Origin: Micromonospora echinofusca
Lineage (GTDB): Bacteria; Actinomycetota; Actinomycetes; Mycobacteriales; Micromonosporaceae
Assembly: GCF_017614955.1 (NCBI RefSeq)
Contig: NZ_WVUH01000025.1
Span: 1-34,119, forward strand
Reading direction: 5' to 3'
DNA: 34,119 nucleotides
Shown: positions 15,672 to 26,142 of the stretch, one piece after another
How the letters are laid out: the number at the start of each line of letters is the position of its first letter
Numbering within the stretch: the first letter of the stretch is position 1
The notes under the pieces: generated by a model
What the model was told of the DNA's origin: nothing
Databases searched by the model: none
What the model saw: the letters and a program-made list of their open reading frames with translations, nothing else
Position numbers and translations under genes: made by a program

Positions 15672-16496
15672 CTATTCGCTGGCCGACTCGCCGGACTTGT
15701 CCTCCAGGTCCGCCGAGGCCGCCGAGACGGTCGGCTTCTCCGCGCCGGTCGACGGCTGCTTGGGCTCCTCCGTCGGCGCCTCGGCGGCCGGGGCGGAGCC
15801 GCCGTCCAGCAGCGCGGTGAGCGCCGCACCGGTGATCCGGCGGAACGTCCGGCCGACCCGGCGCCGGTCCAGGACCGCGACCTCCAGCTGGTTGGCCGCG
15901 ATCGTCCGGGGTGCGCCACCCTCGCCACCGACGCTGCCCAGCGCCTCCACCGCGACCGCCATCGCCTCGGCGAGGGACATGTCGCTGCGGTGCTTGTTGC
16001 GCAGCACCCCGGTGATCGCCTCGGCCTGACCGCCCATGGCCATCCGGCCCGGCTCGTCGTTGACCGAACCGTCGTAGGTCAGCCGGTAGATCTCGTCGTC
16101 CTCCGGGGTGGCACCCACCTCCGCGACGCACATCTCCACCTCGAACGGCTTGGACTGCTCGGTGAAGATCGAACCCAGGTTCTGCGCGTACGCGTTGGCC
16201 AGCGCCCGCCCGGTGACGTCCCGCCGGTCGTAGCTGAGCCCGTTGAGGTCGGCCATCCGCACCCCGGCCCGGCGCAACGCCTCGAACTCGTTGTACCGGC
16301 CGACGGCCGCGAAGCCGATCCGGTCGTAGATCTCACTGACCTTGTGCAGGGCGCTGGAGATGTTCTCCGCGACGAAGAGCACCCCATCGGAATAGCTGAG
16401 GACCACCGCGCTACGACCCCGGGCGATGCCCTTGCGGGCCAGCTCGGAGCGGTCGCGCATGATCTGCTCGGGCGAGGCGTAGAACTGCATGGCCAC
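15672..16496 (-). CDS. prcA: Proteasome alpha subunit PrcA
   Basis: A 274-residue Ntn-fold subunit of the outer rings of the 20S proteasome. It gates the chamber and docks the ARC/Mpa ATPase. The N-terminus [20 protein letters not shown] carries the alpha-type H0 helix, and [14 protein letters not shown] follows. The last ~45 residues are an acidic Ser/Ala/Pro/Glu-rich tail ending SGESASE, as in other actinobacterial PrcA. GTG 16496 is chosen: AAGGAG at 16507-16512 lies 10 bases upstream, and an ATG two codons later is the alternative. It starts 61 bases after prcB stops, so prcB-prcA form one operon. Confidence 0.97.
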   Translation of the reverse strand: MAMQFYASPEQIMRDRSELARKGIARGRSAVVLSYSDGVLFVAENISSALHKVSEIYDRIGFAAVGRYNEFEALRRAGVRMADLNGLSYDRRDVTGRALANAYAQNLGSIFTEQSKPFEVEMCVAEVGATPEDDEIYRLTYDGSVNDEPGRMAMGGQAEAITGVLRNKHRSDMSLAEAMAVAVEALGSVGGEGGAPRTIAANQLEVAVLDRRRVGRTFRRITGAALTALLDGGSAPAAEAPTEEPKQPSTGAEKPTVSAASADLEDKSGESASE

Positions 16497-16557
16497 GACG
16501 ACGGTTCTCCTTAGGAGCGCGGTGCTGACGACTGCTGGCAGGTGTTGACGGGACGGC

Positions 16558-17397
16558 TCACCCGCCCGGGTTCTCCATCCGACCGGAGACCACGGCCTCG
16601 GCGACCGCAGCGGTCTCGGCGTCGGTGAGCCGGTGGGTGCCCTCGGCCGTCGCGGTCATCACCACCGGGTAGATGCGGCGGGTGAGGTCCGGCCCGCCGG
16701 TGGCGGTGTCGTCGTCGGCGGCGTCGTAGAGCGCCTCGACCGCCAGCCGGACCGCGTCGTCGACGCTCAGGCCGGCCCGGAACCGCTTCTTGAGCGCGGA
16801 CTTGGCGAACAGCGAACCGGAGCCGATCGCGTCGTAACCGGTCTCCTCGTAGGGGCCGCCGGTGACGTCGAAGCTGAAGATCCGACCGGCCCGCTGCGGG
16901 TCGGTCGCGGCCAGGTCGTAACCGGCGAAGAGCGGGATCACCGCGAGACCCTGCATGGCCGCGCCGAGGTTGCCCCGGATCATCGAGGCGAGCCGGTTGG
17001 CCTTGCCGTCGAGGGAGAGCATGGTGCCCTCCATCTTCTCGTAGTGCTCCAGCTCCACCTGGAACAGTCGCATCAGTTCGATGCCGATGCCGGCGGTGCC
17101 GGCGATGCCGACCAGCGAGTACGCGTCGGCGGGGTGCACCTTCTCGATGTCCCGCTGGGCGATCAGGTTGCCCATCGTGGCCCGCCGGTCACCGGCCATC
17201 ACCACACCACCGGCGGCCGAGATGGCGACGATGGTGGTCGCGTGCGGTGCAAGGTCGGCGGCCATCCCCGGCGGCAGCGGCCGACGGCCGGGCAGCAGCT
17301 CGGGAGCGGCGATGCGCAGAAACTCCGTGAAGGAGGACGTCCTCGCGTTGGTGAACACATCTGGTAGACGCCCGGATGGATCAAAACCCGCTGCCAC
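16558..17397 (-). CDS. prcB: Proteasome beta subunit PrcB
   Basis: A 279-residue catalytic subunit of the 20S proteasome, made with a 53-residue propeptide and cleaved before Thr54 (HA/TTIVAIS). Counting from that Thr, Thr1, Asp17 (AGDRRAT) and Lys33 (DIEKVHP) are all present, so it should be active. [14 protein letters not shown] near the C-terminal third is typical of beta subunits. GTG 17397 is preceded by AGAGGA (17403-17408) at 5 bases. It lies between pup and prcA but is separated from pup by 226 bases, a wider gap than in mycobacteria. Confidence 0.97.
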   Translation of the reverse strand: MAAGFDPSGRLPDVFTNARTSSFTEFLRIAAPELLPGRRPLPPGMAADLAPHATTIVAISAAGGVVMAGDRRATMGNLIAQRDIEKVHPADAYSLVGIAGTAGIGIELMRLFQVELEHYEKMEGTMLSLDGKANRLASMIRGNLGAAMQGLAVIPLFAGYDLAATDPQRAGRIFSFDVTGGPYEETGYDAIGSGSLFAKSALKKRFRAGLSVDDAVRLAVEALYDAADDDTATGGPDLTRRIYPVVMTATAEGTHRLTDAETAAVAEAVVSGRMENPGG

Positions 17398-17481
17398 GTG
17401 GTTCCTCTCAGGTACGTGATCGCCCTGGCCAGCCGCGTGTCGCTGTCACGGACCGGCCAAGACCACCGTTGCAGTTGAAGC

Positions 17482-17487
17482 AGAGTA
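17482..17487 (-). promoter_or_regulatory. Possible internal -10 upstream of prcB
   Basis: TACTCT on the minus strand lies in the 226-base pup-prcB gap, about 85 bases before the prcB start. TCGCAA is 17 bases upstream and matches only half of a -35 consensus. This is weak evidence for a separate prcBA promoter. I see no gene in the rest of the gap. Confidence 0.25.
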
Positions 17488-17623
17488 TCCCGCGTACCCA
17501 CCCGTTGCGATGATCGTGGTCGAGGTGTTGTGGGTCCGCCGCGTCACAGACCGTGCGGACGCCGCCCTACCCCGGCACGCCACCGGTGTGGGACGTTCGC
17601 CCGCGCGGAGCCGGCCAGAAGGA

Positions 17624-17839
17624 TCACTGACCGCCCTTCTGGACGTAGCCACGGACGAACTCCTCGGCGTTCTCCTCCAGCACCGAGTCGATCTCGTCGA
17701 GCAGGTCGTCGACGTCCTCGGTGATCTCGGCGTGCCGCTCGGCGACCTCCGGGTTCACCTCGGTCGTGACGTCCTCGATCTCCTCGCCCTGGCGCGCCTT
17801 GCCCGACTGCGACTGGCCGCCACTGTCCCGAGTAGCCAT
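17624..17839 (-). CDS. pup: Prokaryotic ubiquitin-like protein Pup
   Basis: A 71-residue, mostly disordered acidic protein that tags lysines for proteasomal degradation. The C-terminal helical half contains VDDLLDEIDSVLEENAEEFV, which binds the ARC coiled coils. It ends YVQKGGQ: the terminal residue is Gln, so Dop must deamidate it to Glu before PafA can ligate it. ATG 17839 is fixed by GGAGG (17846-17850, 6-base spacing); an upstream in-frame start would add 21 residues and is rejected. It lies downstream of dop beyond a strong terminator, so it probably has its own promoter. Confidence 0.97.
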   Translation of the reverse strand: MATRDSGGQSQSGKARQGEEIEDVTTEVNPEVAERHAEITEDVDDLLDEIDSVLEENAEEFVRGYVQKGGQ

Positions 17840-17868
17840 CTGGTGCCTCCTCACGATCGCCTGAAAGA

Positions 17869-17874
17869 AACTTA
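17869..17874 (-). promoter_or_regulatory. Candidate -10 element of pup
   Basis: TAAGTT on the minus strand lies between the dop terminator and the pup ribosome binding site. It would give a leader of roughly 25 bases containing GGAGG. No clear -35 is seen. Confidence 0.4.
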
Positions 17875-17890
17875 CCTCGCGGGAACGACG

Positions 17891-17931
17891 AAAACCCGCC
17901 ACGCGGTTGCTCTTTCCACGCGCGTGGCGGG
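17891..17931 (-). terminator. Rho-independent terminator between dop and pup
   Basis: Bases 17895-17905 and 17921-17931 are perfect reverse complements (11 bp) with a 15-base loop. On the minus strand the stem is followed by TTTT (17894-17891). On the plus strand no T-run follows. It therefore acts on dop transcription, just upstream of pup. A 12-bp palindrome (17916-17927) offers an alternative fold. Confidence 0.75.
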
Positions 17932-17965
17932 GTCGACTCGTCCGGCGGGACCGGCCGACACGGCC

Positions 17966-19483
17966 TCACCGCCCGGCCAGCGCCTCCAGCAGGTCCTTGG
18001 CGCTGGCACACCGGTCGAACAGCGCGCCGACGTGGGCCCGGGTGCCCCGCTCGGGTTCCATCATCGGTACCCGGACCAGCGACTCCCGCCCCACGTCGAA
18101 GATGACCGAGTCCCAGCTCGCGGCGACCACCTCGGGGGCGTACTGGGCCAGGCAGCGGCCCCGGAAGTAGGCCCGGGTGTCCTCCGGCGGCTCGGTCATC
18201 GCCGAGCGGACCTGCTCGTCGGTGAGCAGGGTCTTCATCGCCCCCCGGGCCACCAGCCGGTGGTAGAGCCCCTTCTCCGGCCGCACGTCGGAGTACTGGA
18301 GGTCGACCAGTTGCAGCTTGTGCGAGGCCCAGCCGAGCTTCTCCCGCTCCCGGTAGCCCTCCAGCAGCCGCAGCTTCGCCACCCAGTCCAGCTCGTCGGC
18401 GCAGGACATCACGTCCCGACCGAGCCGGTCCAGCACGCCCTCCCAGCGCGCCAGCACGTCCGCGGTGGCCCCGTCGACGTCGGTGCCGTACCGCTGGTCC
18501 ACAAAGGAGCGGGCCCGCTCGTAGTACGCCCACTGGAGGTCCAGGGCGGTGAGCCGGCGACCGTCGCGCAGCCGGATCAGATGGGTCAGCGACGGGTCGT
18601 GACTGACCGCGCGCAGCTCGCTGACCGGGTCGGCGATGCCCAGGTCACCGGTGAGCGACTTCTCCTCGATCATGGTGAGGATGAGCGCGGTGGTCCCCAT
18701 CTTGAGGTAGGTGGAGGTCTCCGACAGGTTCGCGTCGCCGATGATGACGTGCAACCGCCGGTACTTGTCGGCGTCGGCGTGCGGCTCGTCCCGGGTGTTG
18801 ATGATCGGCCGCTTGAGGGTGGTCTCCAGACCGACCTCGACCTCGAAGAAGTCCGCCCGCTGGGAGATCTGGAACCCGGGCTGCCCGCCGTCCTGCCCCA
18901 TCCCGACCCGACCGGCCCCGCAGACCACCTGCCGGGTCACGAAGAACGGGGTCAGGTACGCCACGATGTCGGCGAACGGGGTCTGCCGACGCATCAGGTA
19001 GTTCTCGTGGGCACCGTAGCTGGCGCCCTTGTTGTCGGTGTTGTTCTTGTACAGGTGGATGGGCTGGGTGCCGGGGATGGTGGCGGCCCGCCGCGCCGCC
19101 TCGGCCATCACCCGCTCGCCCGCCTTGTCCCAGCGGACCACGTCCAGCGGGTTGGTGACCTCGGGGGTCGAGTACTCCGGGTGGGCGTGGTCCACGTAGA
19201 GCCGGGCACCGTTGGTCAGGATGACGTTGGCCAGCCCGAGATCCTCGTCGGCGAGGGCCTCCGCCGGGTCGTACGCCGCCCCGGAGTAGGTGAACCCCCG
19301 GGCGTCCCGCAGCGGTGACTCCTCCTCGTAGTCCCAGCGGGCCCGACCGCCCTTGGTCAGCTCCGGACGGGCCCCGTAGGCATTGACCACCTGTGAGGAG
19401 GTGACCATCGGGTTGGCACCCGCCTGACCGGGCACGGAGATGCCGTACTCCACCTCGGTACCCATGATCCGTCGTACGCTCAC
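17966..19483 (-). CDS. dop: Deamidase of Pup / depupylase Dop
   Basis: A 505-residue PafA homologue that deamidates Pup C-terminal Gln to Glu and removes Pup from conjugates. GTEVEYG carries Glu10, and the nucleophile or base Asp98 lies in [13 protein letters not shown]. Between them, residues ~40-80 form the extra segment (Dop-loop) that separates Dop from Paf[19 protein letters not shown] and [19 protein letters not shown] are the shared core blocks. GTG 19483 has GAGCGAGG upstream and a candidate -10 TAGTGT at 19518-19523; ATG 19465 is an alternative start. A terminator follows the gene, so it is not cotranscribed with pup by default. Confidence 0.97.
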   Translation of the reverse strand: MSVRRIMGTEVEYGISVPGQAGANPMVTSSQVVNAYGARPELTKGGRARWDYEEESPLRDARGFTYSGAAYDPAEALADEDLGLANVILTNGARLYVDHAHPEYSTPEVTNPLDVVRWDKAGERVMAEAARRAATIPGTQPIHLYKNNTDNKGASYGAHENYLMRRQTPFADIVAYLTPFFVTRQVVCGAGRVGMGQDGGQPGFQISQRADFFEVEVGLETTLKRPIINTRDEPHADADKYRRLHVIIGDANLSETSTYLKMGTTALILTMIEEKSLTGDLGIADPVSELRAVSHDPSLTHLIRLRDGRRLTALDLQWAYYERARSFVDQRYGTDVDGATADVLARWEGVLDRLGRDVMSCADELDWVAKLRLLEGYREREKLGWASHKLQLVDLQYSDVRPEKGLYHRLVARGAMKTLLTDEQVRSAMTEPPEDTRAYFRGRCLAQYAPEVVAASWDSVIFDVGRESLVRVPMMEPERGTRAHVGALFDRCASAKDLLEALAGR

Positions 19484-19517
19484 GCCGCCACCTCGCTCCG
19501 CTCCCCCACTGCCGTCG

Positions 19518-19523
19518 ACACTA
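19518..19523 (-). promoter_or_regulatory. Candidate -10 element of dop
   Basis: TAGTGT on the minus strand lies 34 bases upstream of the dop GTG, giving a short leader with a Shine-Dalgarno site. The same hexamer precedes arc. Confidence 0.4.
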
Positions 19524-19606
19524 GTCTGCGCCCGGCCCGCGGTGCCCGCGACGGGCCGCAGGGGGATGGCCCGGTACGGGCGGGCGTGGGCCGGGACCGG
19601 AAGCAG

Positions 19607-19641
19607 GCGAGCGGGCGGCGTGGTGCACGCCGCCCGCTCGC
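19607..19641 (-). terminator. Hairpin terminator after arc
   Basis: Bases 19607-19622 and 19626-19641 are perfect reverse complements (16 bp) with a 3-base loop. It starts 8 bases after the arc stop and has no U-tract. It closely resembles the tatC hairpin in form and probably separates arc from dop. Confidence 0.75.
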
Positions 19642-19649
19642 GCTGTCGG

Positions 19650-21431
19650 TCAGAGGTACTGGCCGGTGTTGCTGGCGGTCTCGATGGAACGCCCGGCCTC
19701 GGTGCCCTTGCCGCCGGAGACGAGGGTACGGATGTAGACGATCCGTTCCCCCTTCTTGCCGGAGATCCGGGCCCAGTCGTCCGGGTTCGTGGTGTTCGGC
19801 AGGTCCTCGTTCTCCCGGAACTCGTCGACGCAGGAGTCGAGCAGGTGCTGCAACCGCAGCCCCTTGCGCCCGGAGGTGAGGAACTCCTTGATGGCCATCT
19901 TCTTGCCCCGGTCGACGATGTTCTGGATCATCGCGCCCGAGTTGAAGTCCTTGAAGTACAGGACCTCCTTGTCACCGTTGGCGTAGGTGACCTCCAGGAA
20001 CCGGTTCTCCTCGGTCTCCGAGTACATCCGCAGCACCACGGCCTCGATCATGGCCGCGACCGTCGCCTTCGGGTCCCCGCCGTGCTCGGCCAGGTCGTCC
20101 GCGGACAACGGCAGGTCGGTGAGGATGTACTTGGAGAAGATGTCCTTGGCCGCCTCGGCGTCCGGCCGCTCGATCTTGATCTTCACGTCGAGCCGGCCGG
20201 GCCGCAGGATGGCCGGGTCGATCATGTCCTCCCGGTTGGAGGCGCCGATGACGATGACGTTCTCCAGACCCTCCACACCGTCGATCTCGCTGAGCAGCTG
20301 CGGGACGATGGTGTTCTCCACGTCCGAGGAGACCCCGGAGCCCCGGGTCCGGAAGATGGAGTCCATCTCGTCGAAGAAGACGATGACCGGGGTGCCCTCC
20401 CCTGCCTTCTCCCGCGCCCGCTGGAAGATCAACCGGATGTGCCGCTCGGTCTCGCCGACGTACTTGTTGAGCAGCTCCGGACCCTTGATGTTGAGGAAGA
20501 AACTGGTGTGCTTCTCCTCACCCCGCCGCTCGGCGATCTTCTTGGCCAACGAGTTGGCCACCGCCTTGGCGATCAGGGTCTTGCCGCAGCCGGGCGGACC
20601 GTAGAGCAGGATGCCCTTCGGCGGCCGGAGCTGGTGCTCGCGGAACAGGTCGGCGTGCAGGAACGGCAGCTCCACCGCGTCGCGGATCTGCTCGATCTGC
20701 GACTGGAGGCCACCGATGTCGGAGTAGTCGACGTCGGGCACCTCCTCCAGGACCAGCTCCTCGACCTCGCTCTTCGGGATCCGCTCGTACGCGTACGCCG
20801 AACGGGGCTCGACCATCAGCGAGTCGCCGGCCCGCAGCGGGGAACCGATCAGTGTCTCGGCGAGGTGCACGATGCGCTCCTCGTCGGCGTGCGACACCAC
20901 CAGCGCCCGGTCCCCCGGACCACCCGAGGGGTTGTCCAGGATCTCCTTGAGCATGACGACCTCGCCGACCCGCTCGTAGCCGAGCGCGTCGACGATGTTG
21001 AGCGCGTCGTTGAGCAGGACCTCCTGCCCACGGCACAACTCGCTGACGTCCAACGAGGGCGACACCGCCACCCGTAGCTTGCGACCGCCGGTGAAGACGT
21101 CCACCGTGCCGTCGTCGTGCCGCGCGAGGAAGACCCCGTAACCGCTCGGCGGCTGCGCCAACCGGTCGATCTCCTCCTTGAGCGTCACGATCTGCGCCCG
21201 AGCCTCCTTGAGGGTGCTCACGAGCCGTTCGTTGTTCTCCGTCAGCCGCGCCAGCTGTGCCTGGGTGGCAGCCAGCCGCTCCTCGAGCTGCCGTACGTGT
21301 CGGGGGCTCTCGGTCAACTTGCGTCGCACCAGAGCGAGTTCCTCCTGCAGAAACGCGACCTGGGTGGAGAGATCGTTCGCCTCCTTCTCCCACCGTGCGG
21401 CGCGCGAATCCGCGTCGTCGCTTCGTGCCAC
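19650..21431 (-). CDS. arc: Proteasome-associated AAA ATPase ARC (Mpa)
   Basis: A 593-residue hexameric AAA unfoldase that captures pupylated proteins and threads them into the 20S proteasome. In order: an N-terminal coiled coil (residues ~10-92) that binds Pup, tandem OB domains (~96-230), and the AAA module with Walker A GPPGCGKT (278-285), pore-loop KYVGE (323-327) and Walker B FFDEMD (352-357). The C-terminus is QYL, the HbYX-like motif that docks into PrcA pockets. GTG 21431 is preferred over GTG 21458 because GGGGAGG (21437-21443) lies 5 bases upstream. It is named arc outside mycobacteria. It diverges from a ferredoxin gene. Confidence 0.97.
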   Translation of the reverse strand: MARSDDADSRAARWEKEANDLSTQVAFLQEELALVRRKLTESPRHVRQLEERLAATQAQLARLTENNERLVSTLKEARAQIVTLKEEIDRLAQPPSGYGVFLARHDDGTVDVFTGGRKLRVAVSPSLDVSELCRGQEVLLNDALNIVDALGYERVGEVVMLKEILDNPSGGPGDRALVVSHADEERIVHLAETLIGSPLRAGDSLMVEPRSAYAYERIPKSEVEELVLEEVPDVDYSDIGGLQSQIEQIRDAVELPFLHADLFREHQLRPPKGILLYGPPGCGKTLIAKAVANSLAKKIAERRGEEKHTSFFLNIKGPELLNKYVGETERHIRLIFQRAREKAGEGTPVIVFFDEMDSIFRTRGSGVSSDVENTIVPQLLSEIDGVEGLENVIVIGASNREDMIDPAILRPGRLDVKIKIERPDAEAAKDIFSKYILTDLPLSADDLAEHGGDPKATVAAMIEAVVLRMYSETEENRFLEVTYANGDKEVLYFKDFNSGAMIQNIVDRGKKMAIKEFLTSGRKGLRLQHLLDSCVDEFRENEDLPNTTNPDDWARISGKKGERIVYIRTLVSGGKGTEAGRSIETASNTGQYL

Positions 21432-21468
21432 GTCCACCTCCCCGGGGGGCTTGAACACCTCTGCCCTA

Positions 21469-21474
21469 ACACTA
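21469..21474 (-). promoter_or_regulatory. Candidate -10 element of arc
   Basis: TAGTGT on the minus strand gives a leader of about 30 bases that carries the strong GGGGAGG site of arc. It is identical to the hexamer before dop. Confidence 0.4.
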
Positions 21475-21570
21475 GCCGTTGTGACGCGAATTCGGTCCCA
21501 TGCAATGCCCTCGTCACCGAACCTTGATCGTCTCAGGGGCGCTGCGCGGGGCCGGCCGACGACGTTCGGG

Positions 21571-21576
21571 TACCGT
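21571..21576 (+). promoter_or_regulatory. Leaderless -10 element of the ferredoxin gene
   Basis: TACCGT ends 6 bases before an in-frame GTG at 21583. Confidence 0.45.
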
Positions 21577-21582
21577 CGGTCA

Positions 21583-21903
21583 GTGGTCCACGAGAGTATG
21601 GGGGTGGCGATGTCGGCGCAGGTCGAGACCGATGAACTGCAGGTCTGGGTGGATCAGGACCTCTGCACCGGTGACGGGCTGTGCGTGCAGTACGCCCCGG
21701 AGGTCTTCGAATTCGACATCGACGGCCTCGCGTACGTCAAGGACAGCTCGGGCGAGTTGCTCGCCACGCCGGGCGCCCGGGTGGACGTACCGGCCCATCT
21801 CCGGCTCGAGGTGATCGACTCCGCGAAGGAGTGCCCGGGCGAGTGCATCCACGTGGTACGCCGTACCGACGACGTCGAGGTGGCCGGGCCGGACGCGGAC
21901 TGA
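21583..21903 (+). CDS. Ferredoxin
   Basis: A small acidic electron carrier of 106 residues by the chosen start. The cluster ligands are in [11 protein letters not shown] (CxxxxxC) and CPGECIHV (a CP-type motif with a second Cys). The spacing fits single-cluster [3Fe-4S] or [4Fe-4S] ferredoxins of actinobacteria, many of which serve cytochromes P450. [14 protein letters not shown] is typical of the family. GTG 21583 follows a TACCGT -10 by 6 bases; ATG 21598 and ATG 21610 are in-frame alternatives, and the last matches where the conserved sequence begins. No P450 or reductase is nearby; it diverges from arc and converges on the toxin gene. The redox partner is unknown. Confidence 0.88.
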   Translation: MVHESMGVAMSAQVETDELQVWVDQDLCTGDGLCVQYAPEVFEFDIDGLAYVKDSSGELLATPGARVDVPAHLRLEVIDSAKECPGECIHVVRRTDDVEVAGPDAD

Positions 21904-21928
21904 CGCCCGCCCGGTCCACGGATGGCTG

Positions 21929-22327
21929 TCACGTCGGGATGTGGATCACCGGTAGTTCGCTGCCGTCGCCGTACCGGTCCTCACGGGTCAGGATCGAGGC
22001 GTCGTACTCCAGGCTGGCCAGCACGGTGGTGGCCAGGTCGACGCGGCCGGTGAACGTGCGCCAGTAGCTCAGTTCGTGCCAGGACCGCCCATCGGTGGGC
22101 AGCACCACGCAGGCGTCCAGGGCCAGCAGGCGGTGCAGGGCGGCCCGATCCTTCGCGTCGCTGACCATGGCCAGGGTCTCGGCTGCGGTGACGGCGGTGA
22201 CGCCGAACCGGTTGCGGTCCTGGATGACCTCGTGCAGTGGTTCCCCGACGTGCACCGAACCCTCGACGTAGGCCAGCAGCGCGGACCGGTCCAGTACGAG
22301 CCGGACCGGCCGGTCGTCGATACTCAC
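21929..22327 (-). CDS. PIN-domain (VapC-like) toxin
   Basis: A 132-residue PIN-fold protein, predicted Mg-dependent ribonuclease toxin. The acidic residues are in RLVLDRSALLAY (first Asp), VTAAETLAM (Glu) and GRVDLATTVLASLEYDASILT (later Asp residues), in the right order for VapC. GTG 22327 overlaps the antitoxin stop as GTGA; an upstream in-frame start would add 31 Pro/Ala/Arg-rich residues and is rejected. With the RHH gene upstream it forms a type II toxin-antitoxin operon. The RNA target cannot be predicted. It converges on the ferredoxin gene, 25 bases apart. Confidence 0.85.
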   Translation of the reverse strand: MSIDDRPVRLVLDRSALLAYVEGSVHVGEPLHEVIQDRNRFGVTAVTAAETLAMVSDAKDRAALHRLLALDACVVLPTDGRSWHELSYWRTFTGRVDLATTVLASLEYDASILTREDRYGDGSELPVIHIPT

Positions 22328-22635
22328 GCGGCCGGCTGCTGCTGGAGGCCGCCGCCGGCTTCGTCCTGGACGTGCTGGCGGACCCGGTCGCGCAGGCCCT
22401 GCCGGCGCTCCGACGTCCACTCGGCCTCGACAGCGGCACGGCGGGCCCGGGCCTCGGCCACGCCCCGCTCGGTGATCTGGATACCGGCGTGGGCCAACTC
22501 GGCGTCGAGCGCGTCCAGGCGCATCCGGTCCCGGACGGCCTGGGTGATGTAGGCGCTGGCGTTGGGCTCACGCTCCAACTGCTCGGCCACGTCAGCCGGA
22601 ACGGAGATCGACAGCTTCCTCACGGGTGCGGTCAT
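22324..22635 (-). CDS. Ribbon-helix-helix antitoxin
   Basis: A 103-residue protein with an N-terminal RHH DNA-binding domain (residues ~5-45: beta strand RKLSISVPADVAEQL, then ASAYITQAVRDRM). A long charged helical C-terminal half (AEARARRAAVEAEWTSERR) probably wraps the toxin, ending in a Gln/Gly/Ala tail. It is the antitoxin and autoregulator of the adjacent PIN toxin. ATG 22635 follows TAACCT by 7 bases; the much longer open frame upstream is out of character and rejected. The GTGA overlap with the toxin supports coupled translation. Confidence 0.85.
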   Translation of the reverse strand: MTAPVRKLSISVPADVAEQLEREPNASAYITQAVRDRMRLDALDAELAHAGIQITERGVAEARARRAAVEAEWTSERRQGLRDRVRQHVQDEAGGGLQQQPAA

Positions 22636-22642
22636 ACCAGGA

Positions 22643-22648
22643 AGGTTA
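22643..22648 (-). promoter_or_regulatory. Leaderless -10 element of the toxin-antitoxin operon
   Basis: TAACCT on the minus strand ends 7 bases before ATG 22635. An imperfect TACC/GGTA dyad surrounds it (22635-22656), a possible autoregulatory operator. Confidence 0.5.
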
Positions 22649-22703
22649 CACCGGTAGCACCGACTTGCCCTTGACACCGAGCGGGCGCCGCAGTTCTTGG
22701 CAC

Positions 22704-23075
22704 CTATCGGGGAGATGGGGGCAGACTGGCGGCGGTCGCCTCGCGAACTGCGCGCTTGTACTGGTCTCGACGGAACACGAAGGGACCGAAGTCCCCATAG
22801 TCGCGCTGGGGGCGGTGGGGCTGGGAGAAGCCGCGCCACATCACCGAGTCCTCGGTAGCAATCACCTGGGCTTCCAGGGGCCAGCAGCCGACCTCGCCGC
22901 AGTTGCAACCAAGGAGGGCGATCACGCCCTGCCTAGACCGGTAGGCGGAGTCCGATCGTCCGGTGAGGTAGGCAGCCAGGTCGCCGAAGTTGAAGTAATC
23001 GAGAACGATGCCGGCGTACGCGCCGGGCACATCGTGGCCAGCAGCGTGCTCGAACCCCGAGACCAGGTCCACCAC
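22704..23075 (-). CDS. Hypothetical protein with CxC-x4-CWPL motif, possibly 5'-truncated
   Basis: I recognise no named family. The 123-residue protein has Cys57, Cys59 and Cys64 in GCNCGEVGCWPLEA, a likely metal-binding knuckle, then VMWRGFSQPHRPQRDYGDFGPFVF, rich in aromatics and His. Composition looks like real protein. The start is doubtful: GTG 23075 and GTG 23072 have neither a Shine-Dalgarno site nor a nearby TANNNT. The frame stays open only to a TAG 21 bases upstream. This suggests the 5' end was lost or that the gene is degraded. GC is lower than in the neighbours (36 of 60 bases G/C in 22741-22800), suggesting acquisition. Confidence 0.6.
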   Translation of the reverse strand: MVDLVSGFEHAAGHDVPGAYAGIVLDYFNFGDLAAYLTGRSDSAYRSRQGVIALLGCNCGEVGCWPLEAQVIATEDSVMWRGFSQPHRPQRDYGDFGPFVFRRDQYKRAVREATAASLPPSPR

Positions 23076-23153
23076 GCTGACCGAAGTGCAGCTGAACTAC
23101 AAACGATCAAGAAAAGATCACCCAGTCCGTCGCCCTGTTGCCGGTCGCGCGGC

Positions 23154-23726
23154 TCAGAGCACCGGCCGGCCGACCACCGAGGCGACCAGCCGGGCGAACT
23201 CCTCCAACCGGGCGATCTGCCCCGCTCCCCCGTCGTCGAGGGTCTTGCCGAAACGCAGCGCGTCATGCCGGGGACCGGCCGGCAGCTCCTCCCCGGAACC
23301 GGACTCGTCCAGCGAGGTGAGCAGCAGGTACACGTCGATGCTGTCCACCCGGATCCGGCCGTTCTCGGTCCGGGTGAGCCGCCGCCGGCAACCCACCTCG
23401 GTGACGGTCGACACCGGCACCACCCGCAGCGACGACGTCATCGCCCCCGGCGGCCCCTCCTCCGGCGGCACGTCCTCGCCGTGCCAGAGGACCAGCCGGC
23501 TGCCGTCACAGACCACGACCTCCTGCCACACCCCGTTGACCTCGTTGACGAAGCGTTCCAGGGTGAAGCCCAGCACCGACGCACCGCGCAGCACACCGCC
23601 GAGCGCCTCCAGCGCCACGTCCGGGTCCCGCAGGTAGGCCCGGGCCGCCGACTCCAGGTCCTGGTAGGGCGACCAGTCCGGGAAGACCGCCGGCAGCTCG
23701 TTGCCCCCGAAGTCCGGCTGGGTCAT
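23154..23726 (-). CDS. Conserved-looking protein of unknown function downstream of trmI
   Basis: A 190-residue soluble protein that I cannot assign. No signal peptide, membrane helix or known catalytic motif is evident. Visible features are an N-terminal PDFGGNELPAVFPDWSPYQD, a beta-rich centre (VWQEVVVCDGSRLVLWHGED, SIDVYLLLTSLD) and a helical end (IARLEEFARLVASVVGRP). ATG 23726 has GGGG 4 bases upstream; the open frame 10 codons longer is less likely. It begins 46 bases after the trmI stop on the same strand, so it is probably the last gene of the protease-trmI operon. Codon use matches the core genes, unlike the islet just downstream. Confidence 0.75.
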   Translation of the reverse strand: MTQPDFGGNELPAVFPDWSPYQDLESAARAYLRDPDVALEALGGVLRGASVLGFTLERFVNEVNGVWQEVVVCDGSRLVLWHGEDVPPEEGPPGAMTSSLRVVPVSTVTEVGCRRRLTRTENGRIRVDSIDVYLLLTSLDESGSGEELPAGPRHDALRFGKTLDDGGAGQIARLEEFARLVASVVGRPVL

Positions 23727-23772
23727 GCGTGCCCCGGGACGACCCAGCCCGCCCACGTCGCGCCCGCACCGG

Positions 23773-26022
<2,250 letters not shown>

Positions 26023-26130
26023 CGTACCGTTCCTGTACGGCTGCCGCGTACCGTTTCACCGGTACCGGCCACCGGGGTTTCTCCGCGCCCGTCCCGACGC
26101 GGCAACCGGACGGACGTCGTACCCGTGGCC

Positions 26131-26136
26131 TAGCCT
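26131..26136 (+). promoter_or_regulatory. Leaderless -10 element of the RecB-family gene
   Basis: TAGCCT ends 6 bases before ATG 26143. No Shine-Dalgarno site is present. Confidence 0.6.
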
Positions 26137-26142
26137 TCGGTC

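Noticed and set aside
17510-19318. 602-residue open frame opposite pup and dop
   Set aside because: It spans two real genes and a terminator, and its composition is atypical for protein.
22636-22908. N-terminal extension of the antitoxin by about 90 residues
   Set aside because: It overlaps the hypothetical gene, has low-complexity composition and precedes a complete RHH domain with its own -10 and ATG.
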